From Alphaproteobacteria bacterium (GTDB taxonomy: Bacteria; Pseudomonadota; Alphaproteobacteria; SHNJ01), in contig SHNJ01000007.1 of NCBI GenBank assembly GCA_004295055.1, positions 1 to 64,000 on the forward strand: a stretch of 64,000 nucleotides of DNA, given 5' to 3'. Shown here one piece after another: positions 43,195-52,302 of the stretch (positions are counted from its first letter, which is position 1; each line of letters opens with the position of its first letter). Both the position numbers and the translations under genes were made by a program. The notes beneath the pieces were generated by a model. That model was not told the DNA's origin and ran no database searches. It worked only from the letters and a program-made list of their open reading frames with translations.

Positions 43195-44373
43195 TCACGC
43201 AGCCTGTCCATCCGGCCTTGATGTGAAAAGCATGGGTGTATAAATCCATAAATAGGCCAAAAAGCACAAGCACCATATAAGAGCAGATCCGATAACCCAT
43301 TCGCTCATATATTCCGGTGTTAGGATGGGACCAAAAACGCGCATGAGGGCGGCAAGCTGAATGGCGAAGAAAGAAAAGGTTGTTAAGCCGCCAACTTTTA
43401 GTTCACGCCCCGTATGCCCCAGCGTGACACGGCAGATCATCCCGAGGATCATGGAACCAATGCATCCCGCCGTCAGAGCATGGATCACAATAGGCACCGT
43501 GAGCAGGCCTAATCCTGTTGAGGCCAGTAAACCGAGGCCAATCACAAGCCAGCCATAACCGGCATGAAGGATCCATAGAAGCGGATCATCAAAAGTCTTA
43601 AGCGTATGATAATGGTACATACGTAAGCCATGGATAATGCAGGAGAGTGCTGCACATATGGTCAGAGCTAGCGTCTCTTTGGCAAAAACAAGGCATAGCG
43701 CCACCGCCAGTAGTGAGGCGAGCGCTGCCATATCCAGTTTCAATTGGTCGGTCTGGTAAGTTTCAATGCCTTTGCGTCGGAGAGCCGCGACTGTGAATGC
43801 TGGAATAATACGCCCTCCGATCAGGGATACCATAATCAGAATCATCATCAGCGCAACGTGCAAGGCCACTATATTTGACGTGATTAAAAACCAGATATCG
43901 CACACCAAAAGAACGCTCAAGAGTGTTAGAAAGATAAAATTCCGCTTGTTCCAACTTTTGAACAAAGGAATAGCAAGAGATACTACCAGAGCGGGAATAA
44001 ATGAGACTGCGATCATCACAACCGAAAAATGTGGTAAACCCAGATCAAAGTTCAGAACGATCCGTCCCGAAAGCCAGAGGCAACAGAGCCCGGCCAGATG
44101 TATTTGCCTCACTGGAGCGCCCCCCGTCCAGTTGGCGACAGCAGTTAAAAGAAACCCCGCAACAATTGCTAAGCTAAATCCATAGATCATTTCGTGGGCA
44201 TGCCAAGATATTGGATCTAACATAATAAAAGCTGGCGGCGTGTATAAGCCTGCATAAAACATACCCCAGAACCCTATTGAAAGAATGCTGTATAATGCGC
44301 CTAAAAGAAAGAACGGTCTGAACCCACGCCCCCAGAAAGGGGCCATGAAAATAGTGTGGAATAACTCCAGCAT
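43195..44373 (-). CDS. nnrS: NnrS-family membrane protein
   Basis: This is a 392-residue protein with about twelve hydrophobic segments and the family start FWGRGFRPFFLLGALYS. Conserved His residues sit in DPISWHAHEMIYGFS and VIHALTAG. NnrS is a haem- and copper-containing membrane protein that protects against nitric oxide stress during denitrification. An FNR-type box (44443-44456) is 70 bases upstream of the start, giving anaerobic or NO-linked control. A degraded second copy lies at 42012-42102. No nitrite or NO reductase gene is in the window. Confidence 0.9.
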   Translation of the reverse strand: MLELFHTIFMAPFWGRGFRPFFLLGALYSILSIGFWGMFYAGLYTPPAFIMLDPISWHAHEMIYGFSLAIVAGFLLTAVANWTGGAPVRQIHLAGLCCLWLSGRIVLNFDLGLPHFSVVMIAVSFIPALVVSLAIPLFKSWNKRNFIFLTLLSVLLVCDIWFLITSNIVALHVALMMILIMVSLIGGRIIPAFTVAALRRKGIETYQTDQLKLDMAALASLLAVALCLVFAKETLALTICAALSCIIHGLRMYHYHTLKTFDDPLLWILHAGYGWLVIGLGLLASTGLGLLTVPIVIHALTAGCIGSMILGMICRVTLGHTGRELKVGGLTTFSFFAIQLAALMRVFGPILTPEYMSEWVIGSALIWCLCFLAYLWIYTPMLFTSRPDGQAA

Positions 44374-44442
44374 GGTATATTTCTCCGGGTTCTGTGAATA
44401 TCCTTCACATACAAGAATCTAAATAAGTGCTTTTAGATGTGT

Positions 44443-44456
44443 TTGACTCAGATCAA
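44443..44456. promoter_or_regulatory. FNR/Dnr box upstream of nnrS
   Basis: TTGACTCAGATCAA has one change from the TTGAT-N4-ATCAA consensus and is placed 70 bases before the nnrS start, in the gap after the ppiC-like gene. Confidence 0.7.
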
Positions 44457-44469
44457 CACACTACGGCAG

Positions 44470-45258
44470 TTACTGAACCAGAGGAGTGTGAATTCCTTCT
44501 AGGCGGAAACCGCTAATTTTGCAGCGCCCGGCTAGCAGTTGAATATATTGATGGAAGGCGCGGCGCCAGCTTTTTTCATGAAGTTCTCTAGCAATCCATT
44601 CCGAGACGTTTCCGAAAGGAAGCTGCTTGCCCTGCACGCATTTGTGCACCTTGATGATATGATAGCCAACCTCTGATGCTACAGGTTCAGCGCTCAGCTC
44701 GCCTTCTTTCATCGAGAAAAGGGCTTTTTCAAATGCGGGCATTGTTTGTCCCCGGCTTATCTGACCCAATCTGCCCCAATTTTTTGCGGAGGAGCAAGAT
44801 GATTCATTCCGGGCTATGGCTTTAAAGAGCTGAGGTGACTCTTTCAGTCTGATTAAGGCCGTCTTTGCTTTTAATAAGGCTTCCGTTCGCGCCCCTTCAT
44901 CGTCAGGCGGAGCTATGTAAAGAATATGTGAAACTTCAAAAAGCGGAGATGTATAAAACCGATCCTTATTATTTTCGTAATAACGTTTACAAGTCTCTTT
45001 ATCCGCATTTGGTACGGTGACTTCCCGAGCAAGCAAATCTTCAATAATTGGATCCGGGTTTTTGATAGCCTCGTTTCTTTGACAAAGGCCAATCTCAGAG
45101 GCTCTCTGAATAAGAATTTCGCGTATTACTAGGGCGCGCATTGCTTCGTACTTTGCAGAAAATAAGCTTTCTGCCGCGTGATACTGAACTTCGGTGTTTA
45201 TCTCATCTGGCGTTATTTTGATGCCATTTATTTCTATACTAGGGGCCTGGATCATCAT
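44470..45258 (-). CDS. PpiC-type parvulin peptidyl-prolyl isomerase of the nar operon
   Basis: This is a 262-residue protein. The parvulin domain occupies residues 105-225: FEVSHILYIA, then FKAIARNESSC, WGRLGQISRGQ, and VGYHIIKVHKC. There is no signal peptide, so it acts in the cytoplasm, fitting a helper for folding or maturation of the NarGH enzyme. The same order, narI followed by a PpiC-type gene, is known from Pseudomonas aeruginosa nar clusters. It starts at a double ATG after a good ribosome-binding site (AAGGAG) and follows narI by 15 bases. Confidence 0.85.
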   Translation of the reverse strand: MMIQAPSIEINGIKITPDEINTEVQYHAAESLFSAKYEAMRALVIREILIQRASEIGLCQRNEAIKNPDPIIEDLLAREVTVPNADKETCKRYYENNKDRFYTSPLFEVSHILYIAPPDDEGARTEALLKAKTALIRLKESPQLFKAIARNESSCSSAKNWGRLGQISRGQTMPAFEKALFSMKEGELSAEPVASEVGYHIIKVHKCVQGKQLPFGNVSEWIARELHEKSWRRAFHQYIQLLAGRCKISGFRLEGIHTPLVQ

Positions 45259-45273
45259 AGTAGCTTCTCCTTG

Positions 45274-45960
45274 TTATGTAGGCCGTTTGCGAACGATTTG
45301 ATAGGGGCGCGCTATATAGCCGATTGGAGCGCTCAAGGCATGGACAAGCCGTGTAAAAGGGAACACGAGTAAGATAAAAAGCCCAAGAGTAATGTGAAGT
45401 TTAAAAACGAGAGCTACGTCCGTCACAAAAAGATGGGCATTTCCATGGAGAGTGATAATGTGCTGCGCCCAACTCATGAACTTGACCATTTCATGCCCGT
45501 CAAGATGATACATGGAAACAGGAATCGTACACATGCCCAGAACGAGTTGTGCCAGAAGCAGAACAAGAATGGCGATATCTGCAAATGAGCTGTTATTACG
45601 AATGCGTCTATCGAATAGACGTCTGTGCAACAGAAGGCAAAGACCGATAAAACAAAATACTCCGGCGATTCCGCCCGCCGTAATGGCCAGAAGCTGTTTG
45701 GCGCTGTGGGAAATACCAAGTGCGTCAAAAATCTGAATAGGGGTGAGTAAGCCGATGGCATGACCAGCAAGAATAACTAAAATCCCTAGATGGAACAGGA
45801 TACTTCCGATAATGAGCTGTTTGCGCCGTAAAAGCTGGCTTGATTTCGTGCGCCAGGAATACGGATCACGGTCGAAGCGTAAAATACTGCCAAGCAGGAA
45901 AGCCGCAATCGCAATATAAGGAAAAATCTGAAAGAGAAAAAAATCCAGAGAACTGCCCAT
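45274..45960 (-). CDS. narI: Respiratory nitrate reductase gamma subunit NarI
   Basis: This is a 228-residue protein with five membrane segments. Haem-ligand His are visible in SILFHLGILVILAGHAIG and later in LHGNAHLF and LVFKLHITLG. NarI holds two b haems, oxidises quinol and passes electrons to NarH. Length is normal for the family. It lies two bases after narJ and ahead of the ppiC-like gene. The layout matches a complete nar operon. Confidence 0.95.
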   Translation of the reverse strand: MGSSLDFFLFQIFPYIAIAAFLLGSILRFDRDPYSWRTKSSQLLRRKQLIIGSILFHLGILVILAGHAIGLLTPIQIFDALGISHSAKQLLAITAGGIAGVFCFIGLCLLLHRRLFDRRIRNNSSFADIAILVLLLAQLVLGMCTIPVSMYHLDGHEMVKFMSWAQHIITLHGNAHLFVTDVALVFKLHITLGLFILLVFPFTRLVHALSAPIGYIARPYQIVRKRPT

Positions 45961-45962
45961 GG

Positions 45963-46661
45963 TTATATCCTTTCTTCTTTGAAATCATTGAGGCGCGCGA
46001 GCATTTCCTCAGCTTTTGGACATCCGCTATCCATACCCGTAGTTTGCTTTGTATTTTCAAAAGCAAATTGTTCTTCCCATTCTTTGTCAATTTCTGCTGG
46101 GCTTAAGGCATTACCGCAAGACTTTCGCAAGGATTCTTCTACGGCTTTTGGATCTGGTGAACGGGATGCTGTTTCAATAAAAGCGTTCAAAACATGAGCA
46201 TAAACGGAGTTTCTATTTTTTAGTCTTTCGGCAAGGGCAGAGAGGATATTGACGATACTGCCAATAGTCTCGGATGCTTCGAGAGGGGGCAGTGTCGATA
46301 CATATTCGGCAAAAAGAGGCAAATAATCCGGTGTTTCTTGTGTGCTGATAAAAAGTCCAACATCTTCATAGACTTTCATTAAGTCTACGAGAGCCTGTCC
46401 CCGGTCACGCGAGTCTCCGTGAATATGTTCGAATAGATGCAAAGAAAGAGAAGGGGTACGGTCAAAGAGAGACACATAGTCTTCCTGCAAGTCTAAAAGA
46501 GTACATTTCCGGAAGTTCTCGAAGAATGCATCAAGGGAGCCTAAAGTCTTTTGGCTAAGCCATTTTTCAGCTCGCAGGAATTTAGCGCATTCACCCAAGA
46601 CTTCTTCATGGGTGTCTTGAGGGTATGTCATCAAAAATCCGAGAATTTTAATAGTACGCAT
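45963..46661 (-). CDS. narJ: Nitrate reductase assembly chaperone NarJ
   Basis: This is a 232-residue protein starting MRTIKILGFLMTYP at 46661 behind AGGAT. The family pattern is RTIKILGFLMTYPQDTHEE at the start and HLFEHIHGDSRDRGQALVD in the middle. NarJ binds the NarG N-terminus and controls molybdenum cofactor insertion and membrane attachment. A longer open frame upstream is rejected, because it overlaps a better small gene (46669-46836). Confidence 0.9.
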   Translation of the reverse strand: MRTIKILGFLMTYPQDTHEEVLGECAKFLRAEKWLSQKTLGSLDAFFENFRKCTLLDLQEDYVSLFDRTPSLSLHLFEHIHGDSRDRGQALVDLMKVYEDVGLFISTQETPDYLPLFAEYVSTLPPLEASETIGSIVNILSALAERLKNRNSVYAHVLNAFIETASRSPDPKAVEESLRKSCGNALSPAEIDKEWEEQFAFENTKQTTGMDSGCPKAEEMLARLNDFKEERI

Positions 46662-46668
46662 TTTTATC

Positions 46669-46836
46669 CTATTTCTGGTTTTGGTCTTGGTCTTTCTGTT
46701 GATTGTGGCTGCCATTGCAGCCGCAGCAGCCGCCTTGCCGATGCGCAATTTGTGCTGCATTATCTTGGCGGGAAGGTTGATTTTGCAGATGGTCCTGATT
46801 TTTGGGTTTTAATCCCATGGCCTTTAAGAAATTCAT
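46669..46836 (-). CDS. Small Cys-rich protein between narH and narJ, 55 aa
   Basis: This small gene is supported by an AGGAG ribosome-binding site eight bases before the ATG, a clean TAG stop, and a fit between narH (24 bases upstream) and narJ (7 bases downstream). The product begins MNFLKAMGLKPKNQDH and has a central GGCCGCNGSH followed by a Gln/Asn/Lys tail (QQKDQDQNQK). The CC-x-C-x3-H pattern could bind a metal. No known domain. The narH C-terminus next door is also Cys/Gly-rich, which suggests a shared metal- or redox-related function. Neither link is proven. Confidence 0.65.
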   Translation of the reverse strand: MNFLKAMGLKPKNQDHLQNQPSRQDNAAQIAHRQGGCCGCNGSHNQQKDQDQNQK

Positions 46837-46859
46837 GTTGTCGTCTCCTTGGTTTGAGT

Positions 46860-48491
46860 TTATCCGCATCCGCCGCCGCAACTGCCACCACCACATCCGC
46901 TTTTACCGGTCGATGTTTTATCATAGAAGTCGCGTTCAAAAATTGTATTGACTCGGTTGTCTTTTGTGCTGGCAGATCTTCCCCGCGTTTGCTTTGGATG
47001 TTCAAAGAGATCAATGGCACTATTACTGTGGCTAGAACAACCATTACCGAATGAGAAGCCACAGCCGCCACTTTCACCGAAAGCATCTAGCGTTTCCTCA
47101 CGATGACCTGTGGGAATAACATAGCGATCTTCATAATTGGCAATCGCCATGATCTTGTACATATCCTCAACTAGATCTGTGGTCAGTCCGACATCATCCA
47201 GAATACTAGCGTCAGGATTGCCTTCGAACATTTTGCCGCGCATATAATGGCGCATCGCTATCATGCGTTTTAGACCCAGGCGGATCGGTTCTTCTTTGCC
47301 GCCGGTCAATAAGTTAGCCAGGTATTTAACTGGGATGCGCATGTCATCTAGATCAGGCATGATGCCATCGGCGCGAGTTGGTATTTTGCCCTGCGCTGCC
47401 GCCGATTGCACGGGGGAAAGCGGTGGAATGTACCATACCATTGGTAAGGTACGGTATTCCGGATGTAGCGGGAAGGCTACCTTCCAGTCAATCGCCATTT
47501 TGTAAACAGGAGATTTCTGCGCACCTTCGATCCAGTTTTCGGGGATTCCATCGCGGCGCGCCTGTGCAATGACTTCCGGATCGTGCGGGTCCAGGAAGAT
47601 ATTGCACATAGCCTCATAAAGATCTTCTTCATTTTCGCAGCTTGCTGCTTCCTGAATACGATCTGCATCGTACAGAATCACCCCCAGATATCGAATGCGG
47701 CCAACGCAGGTTTCGGAGCAGACGGTCGGTTCCCCATTTTCAATGCGCGGATAGCAAAACGTACATTTTTCTGCCTTACCTGTGCTCCAATTGTAGTAGA
47801 TTTTCTTGTATGGACACCCGGAAATACACATGCGCCAACCTCGGCATTTGTCCTGATCTACCAGAACGATCCCATCTTCCTCGCGCTTGTAAATGGATCC
47901 GGATGGACATGAAGCAACGCAAGTCGGATTAAGGCAGTGTTCGCACAAGCGGGGAAGATACATCATAAATGTATTCTCGAACTCACCGTACATTTCTTTT
48001 TCGATATCTTTAAAATTGTAGTCTTTTTTCCGGTGCTCGAATTCTGTTCCTAGAATTTCTTCCCAGTTTGGACCCCATTGCACTTTTTCCATGCGCTCAC
48101 CGGTAACTAACGAACGCGGGCGGGCAGTGGGCATAGTTTTCATCTCTGGAGCTTTCTGAAGATGATCGTAATCGAAAGTGAATGGCTCGTAATAATCGTC
48201 AATTTCCGGCAAGCTTGGATTACCGAAAATATTAGCCAGAATGCGCCAGCGGCTACCCTGTTTGGGATGGATTTTACCATTTGAATGGCGTTCCCAGCCG
48301 CCCTTCCATTTTCTTTGGTTTTCCCATTCTTTCGGATATCCAACGCCAGGTTTCGTTTCTACATTATTAAACCAAGCATATTCAACACCTTCACGAGATG
48401 TCCATACATTCTTGCAGGTTACCGAGCAGGTATGACAGCCGATACATTTATCCAGATTAAGGACTTTTCCTATTTGTGCGCGTACTTTCAT
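46860..48491 (-). CDS. narH: Respiratory nitrate reductase beta subunit NarH
   Basis: This is a 543-residue iron-sulfur protein. Cluster motifs include CIGCHTCSVTCKNVW, CEHCLNPTCVASCPSG, CRGWRMCISGCPYKK and CTFCYPRIENGEPTVCSETC. NarH passes electrons from NarI to NarG. The usual family length is about 510; the extra C-terminus (from about residue 480) is unusual, with GGCGFSFGNGCSSH and a final GCGGGSCGGGCG. This tail resembles Cys-rich metal-binding tails and is followed by a small Cys-rich gene. It overlaps neither neighbour and begins one base after the narG stop. Confidence 0.93.
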   Translation of the reverse strand: MKVRAQIGKVLNLDKCIGCHTCSVTCKNVWTSREGVEYAWFNNVETKPGVGYPKEWENQRKWKGGWERHSNGKIHPKQGSRWRILANIFGNPSLPEIDDYYEPFTFDYDHLQKAPEMKTMPTARPRSLVTGERMEKVQWGPNWEEILGTEFEHRKKDYNFKDIEKEMYGEFENTFMMYLPRLCEHCLNPTCVASCPSGSIYKREEDGIVLVDQDKCRGWRMCISGCPYKKIYYNWSTGKAEKCTFCYPRIENGEPTVCSETCVGRIRYLGVILYDADRIQEAASCENEEDLYEAMCNIFLDPHDPEVIAQARRDGIPENWIEGAQKSPVYKMAIDWKVAFPLHPEYRTLPMVWYIPPLSPVQSAAAQGKIPTRADGIMPDLDDMRIPVKYLANLLTGGKEEPIRLGLKRMIAMRHYMRGKMFEGNPDASILDDVGLTTDLVEDMYKIMAIANYEDRYVIPTGHREETLDAFGESGGCGFSFGNGCSSHSNSAIDLFEHPKQTRGRSASTKDNRVNTIFERDFYDKTSTGKSGCGGGSCGGGCG

Positions 48492-48492
48492 G

Positions 48493-51400
48493 TTATATTG
48501 CTGCCTTCATTTGAGACGGTTCATCCATCCAATTCACCTTGTCCATTTTGCGAACAATAACGAACTCATCACGGTTGGAACCTACCGTGCCGTAATAGTT
48601 GAATCCATATGACAACTGCGCATAGCCGCCTATCATATGCGTCGGCTTCACGGTTGCGCGGGTGACGGAATTGTGAATGCCTCCGCGCGCATTGGTGATT
48701 TTGCTGCCTGGCGTATGCACCAGCTTTTCCTGCGCGTGATACATCATCATCATGCCTTCATTGACGCGTTGTGATACAACAGCACGGGCAACAATGGCGC
48801 CGTTAGTGTTAAACACCTCCAGCCAATCATTATCCTTTACACCAATTTTTCTTGCATCTGTTTCGCTGACCCAGACAATCGGTCCGCCGCGTGAGAGCGT
48901 AAGCATATGAAGATTGTCGCTATAGGTTGAATGAATACCCCATTTCTGGTGTGGTGTGATGAAGTTTAGCAGGATAGTCGGCGACTCTTTTCCATGTTTA
49001 TCCAGCATATGCTGTACGGTGCGCGTATTGATTGGTGGACGGTAAGAAACCAAGGCTTCACCGAAATCGATCATCCATGGATGATCCTGATATAGCTGCT
49101 GGCGGCCTGTGAGCGTACGCCAGGGGATAAATTCATGGACGTTGGTATAACCTGCATTATAGCAGACATGCTCGGACTCAATACCGCTCCATGTGGGCGA
49201 ACTGATAATTTTACGCGGCTGTGCTTGAATATCACGGAAGCGGATTTTTTCTTCTTCCTTAGGCAGTGCCAGGTGCGTGTGATTACGTCCTGTGATCTTG
49301 CTAAGCGCCGCCCATGCCTTGACGGCGACTTCTCCGTTAGTTTCAGGAGCAAGAGAAAGCACCGTTTCGCAGGCATCAATATCGCTCTCGATCTTGACGC
49401 GTCCGTGTTTTTCGCCATTTAGTTTTTTTAGGAAGTTGACTTCGTGTTGCGTGTTCCAGCCAATCCCCTTGCCGCCATTGCCCAATTTCTCCATAAGGGG
49501 CCCAAGCGTTGTAAATCGTTCATAAGTCGCAGGGTAATCGCGCTCGACCACTTTCATGGTTGGGGCTGTTTTGCCCGGAATAAGCGAGCATTCGCCCTTG
49601 CGCCATTCTTTTACATCGGGCTGAGATAATTCTCCAGCCGTGTCGTGCTGAATGGGGTTTAAGACAATCTCTTTTTCCACGCCCAGATGGCCAACACATA
49701 GTTCCGAGAACTTTTTGGCCAACCCTTTATAGATCTCCCAATCAGATTTGCTTTGCCATACAGGATCGATAGCTTTTGACAGCGGATGAATAAAAGGGTG
49801 CATGTCTGATGTGTTGAGATCATTCTTTTCGTACCAGCTTGCGGTCGGCAAAACGATATCGGAATACATACAAGTGGTGGACATACGGAAATCAAGCGTT
49901 ACCACGAGGTCGAGTTTTCCTTCGGGTGCTTTATCATGCCAGACCACTTCGGAAGACCGACCTGAGCCTTCATCGCCTAAATCCTTGCCCTGAACGCCGT
50001 GCTGAGTGCCTAGGAAGTGTTTGAGGAAATACTCGTGACCCTTACCGCTGGAGCCAAGAATATTCGAACGCCAGACAAACATATTGCGCGGCCAGTTTGC
50101 AGGATTGTCGGGATCCTCGCACGACATGCGCAAATCGCCACGGCTGAGGCGGTCAACGACATGCTCAACCGGATCGCGTCCTATGTCTTCGGCTTGTTTA
50201 ACAAGCGAAAGCGGGTTTTCTTCCAATTGAGGTGCTGACGGCAGCCACCCCATGCGCTCAGAGCGGATATTGCAATCAATCAATGAACCAGCCCATTTAC
50301 TGCGATCCGCCAGTGGGGAGAGGATCTCATCCAACTCCAGTGTCTCATAGCGCCATTGATCAGTGTGGGCATAAAAGAATGAAGTTGAATTTTGTTGACG
50401 CGGTGGACGGTTCCAGTCCAGCGCAAAAGCTAACGGTGCCCAGCCCGTTTGCGGCCGCAATTTCTCTTGCCCAACATAATGCGACCAGCCGCCGCCTGAT
50501 TGGCCAATGCAGCCGCAGAATACCAGCATATTAATACAGGCACGGTAATTCATGTCCATGTGATACCAGTGGTTCATTGCCGCGCCGATGATGATCATCG
50601 ATTTGCCCTTGGTAGTATGGGCATTCTGCGCGAAGGCGCGGGCCACCTGAATAACCTTTTCAGCCGGAACTCCGGTAATACTTTCCTGCCATTTCGGCGT
50701 ATAGGGGATATTTTCTTTATAATCTGAGGCAACATGATCGCCGTCCAAACCAGTGCGGCAAATACCGTACTGAGCACAGAGTAAATCAAAAACGCAGGCG
50801 ACGGGAACTTTTTCACCGTTCAAATCAAGAATGCGGACGGGGATATTGCGCTCCAGAACATCTTCGCGTTTGTTTGGTTCAAAATAACCTGTCTCATGGA
50901 CTTGTCCGCCGAAATAGGGGAAGCCGACCTTAACAACATTGTCATGAACGCCAAGCAATGTCTTGCGCGGACGAAAGCTTTTTCCAGTTTGGGCATTGGT
51001 CGGAACGATATTCCACTTACCTTCTTCACCCCAGCGAAAGCCAATTGAACCGGTTGGGACGGTAATCTGATCGGTTTCCTCATCAAAGCAAACGGTTTTC
51101 CATTCAGGGTTGTTTTTCTCGTTCAGATCCCCTTTGAAATCTGATGCGCGCAACATGCGTCCGGGCACGAAACGTCCGCCATGTTTCACCAGCTTGACAA
51201 GGAACGGCATGTCCGAATATGTGCGACAATAACTGTCAAAATAGTCCGATGTTTTATCGAGGTGAAACTCTTTGAGAATCACATGCGCCATCGACATGGC
51301 CAGTGCTGCATCGGTTCCCTGACGCGGATTAAGCCAGATATCACCAAATTTAGATGCCTCGGAATAGTCAGGAGTGATTGTGACAACTTGTGTGCCTTTG

Positions 51401-52221
51401 TAACGCGCTTCGGTCATAAAGTGCGCATCTGGTGTGCGGGTTTGAGGAACGTTCGATCCCCACATGATGATAAAACCGGAATTATACCAATCCGCACTTT
51501 CCGGTACGTCTGTCTGTTCCCCCCACGTTTGTGGGCTGGAAGGGGGAAGGTCGCAATACCAATCGTAAAAGCTCATGCAAACGCCGCCGAGCAAGGAGAT
51601 ATAGCGTGAACCAGCCGCATAGGAAATCATTGACATCGCCGGAATGGGCGAGAAACCAATAATCCGGTCGGGGCCATGCTCCTTAATAGTATATATATTG
51701 GACGCGGTCACAATCTCATTCACTTCGTCCCATCCCGCCCGTACAAATCCACCGCGGCCACGAACATTTTGATAAGATTGCCGTAAGGTAGGATCGGCCT
51801 GAATAGCGGCCCACGCTTTAACAGGATCCTCGCCAACCTGTTTCTTCATTGTACGCCATAGATCAAGAAGTCGTTTTCTGACCATTGGGTATTTGAGGCG
51901 ATTGGCCGAATAGATATACCAGCTGTAGCTCGCGCCGCGGGCACAGCCGCGTGGCTCATGATTTGGAAGATCAGGGCGCGTGCGCGGATAGTCAGTTTGT
52001 TGTGTTTCCCATGTAATAAGACCGCTTTTAACGTAAATTTTCCAAGAGCAAGAACCTGTGCAGTTTACGCCATGCGTGGATCTGACAATTTTATCATGCG
52101 CCCAGCGATCGCGATAGGCTTTCTCCCATCCGCGATTTTCGTCCGTCGTGATGCCGTGCCCATCAGAGAAGTGTTCGTGTTTTTTGGTAAAATAGCTGAT
52201 GCGGTCGATAAAATAACTCAT
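48493..52221 (-). CDS. narG: Respiratory nitrate reductase alpha subunit NarG
   Basis: This is a 1242-residue molybdenum enzyme. The N-terminal FS0 cluster is in HGVNCTGSCSWK with the last Cys in RGCARGASYS. The Mo-bisMGD region has WYCDLPPSSPQTWGEQTD, with the Mo-ligand Asp expected nearby (PESADWYNSGF and IMWGSNVPQTRTPDAH follow). It reduces nitrate to nitrite on the cytoplasmic side. It needs the bis-MGD cofactor supplied by the moa, mobA and moeA genes in this window. The start ATG at 52221 follows AAGGAG, and an FNR box lies 52 bases upstream. Confidence 0.95.
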   Translation of the reverse strand: MSYFIDRISYFTKKHEHFSDGHGITTDENRGWEKAYRDRWAHDKIVRSTHGVNCTGSCSWKIYVKSGLITWETQQTDYPRTRPDLPNHEPRGCARGASYSWYIYSANRLKYPMVRKRLLDLWRTMKKQVGEDPVKAWAAIQADPTLRQSYQNVRGRGGFVRAGWDEVNEIVTASNIYTIKEHGPDRIIGFSPIPAMSMISYAAGSRYISLLGGVCMSFYDWYCDLPPSSPQTWGEQTDVPESADWYNSGFIIMWGSNVPQTRTPDAHFMTEARYKGTQVVTITPDYSEASKFGDIWLNPRQGTDAALAMSMAHVILKEFHLDKTSDYFDSYCRTYSDMPFLVKLVKHGGRFVPGRMLRASDFKGDLNEKNNPEWKTVCFDEETDQITVPTGSIGFRWGEEGKWNIVPTNAQTGKSFRPRKTLLGVHDNVVKVGFPYFGGQVHETGYFEPNKREDVLERNIPVRILDLNGEKVPVACVFDLLCAQYGICRTGLDGDHVASDYKENIPYTPKWQESITGVPAEKVIQVARAFAQNAHTTKGKSMIIIGAAMNHWYHMDMNYRACINMLVFCGCIGQSGGGWSHYVGQEKLRPQTGWAPLAFALDWNRPPRQQNSTSFFYAHTDQWRYETLELDEILSPLADRSKWAGSLIDCNIRSERMGWLPSAPQLEENPLSLVKQAEDIGRDPVEHVVDRLSRGDLRMSCEDPDNPANWPRNMFVWRSNILGSSGKGHEYFLKHFLGTQHGVQGKDLGDEGSGRSSEVVWHDKAPEGKLDLVVTLDFRMSTTCMYSDIVLPTASWYEKNDLNTSDMHPFIHPLSKAIDPVWQSKSDWEIYKGLAKKFSELCVGHLGVEKEIVLNPIQHDTAGELSQPDVKEWRKGECSLIPGKTAPTMKVVERDYPATYERFTTLGPLMEKLGNGGKGIGWNTQHEVNFLKKLNGEKHGRVKIESDIDACETVLSLAPETNGEVAVKAWAALSKITGRNHTHLALPKEEEKIRFRDIQAQPRKIISSPTWSGIESEHVCYNAGYTNVHEFIPWRTLTGRQQLYQDHPWMIDFGEALVSYRPPINTRTVQHMLDKHGKESPTILLNFITPHQKWGIHSTYSDNLHMLTLSRGGPIVWVSETDARKIGVKDNDWLEVFNTNGAIVARAVVSQRVNEGMMMMYHAQEKLVHTPGSKITNARGGIHNSVTRATVKPTHMIGGYAQLSYGFNYYGTVGSNRDEFVIVRKMDKVNWMDEPSQMKAAI

Positions 52222-52272
52222 AATGCAAGGCTCCTTATTCTCTTGGATAGTCGCGTGTAACGCGCGAGTCCC

Positions 52273-52286
52273 CCTTGATCTAAATC
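52273..52286. promoter_or_regulatory. FNR box upstream of narG
   Basis: TTGATCTAAATCAA is a perfect FNR/Dnr site 52 bases before the narG start, between narK2 and narG. It would let narGHJI be driven separately from the narK genes. Confidence 0.8.
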
Positions 52287-52302
52287 AAGGGGATTGAATT
52301 TA

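Noticed and set aside
46662-46760. Longer NarJ start at 46760
   Set aside because: The extension is Ala/Lys-rich without family similarity and overlaps the better supported 55-residue gene; MRTIKILGFLMTYP is the usual NarJ start.
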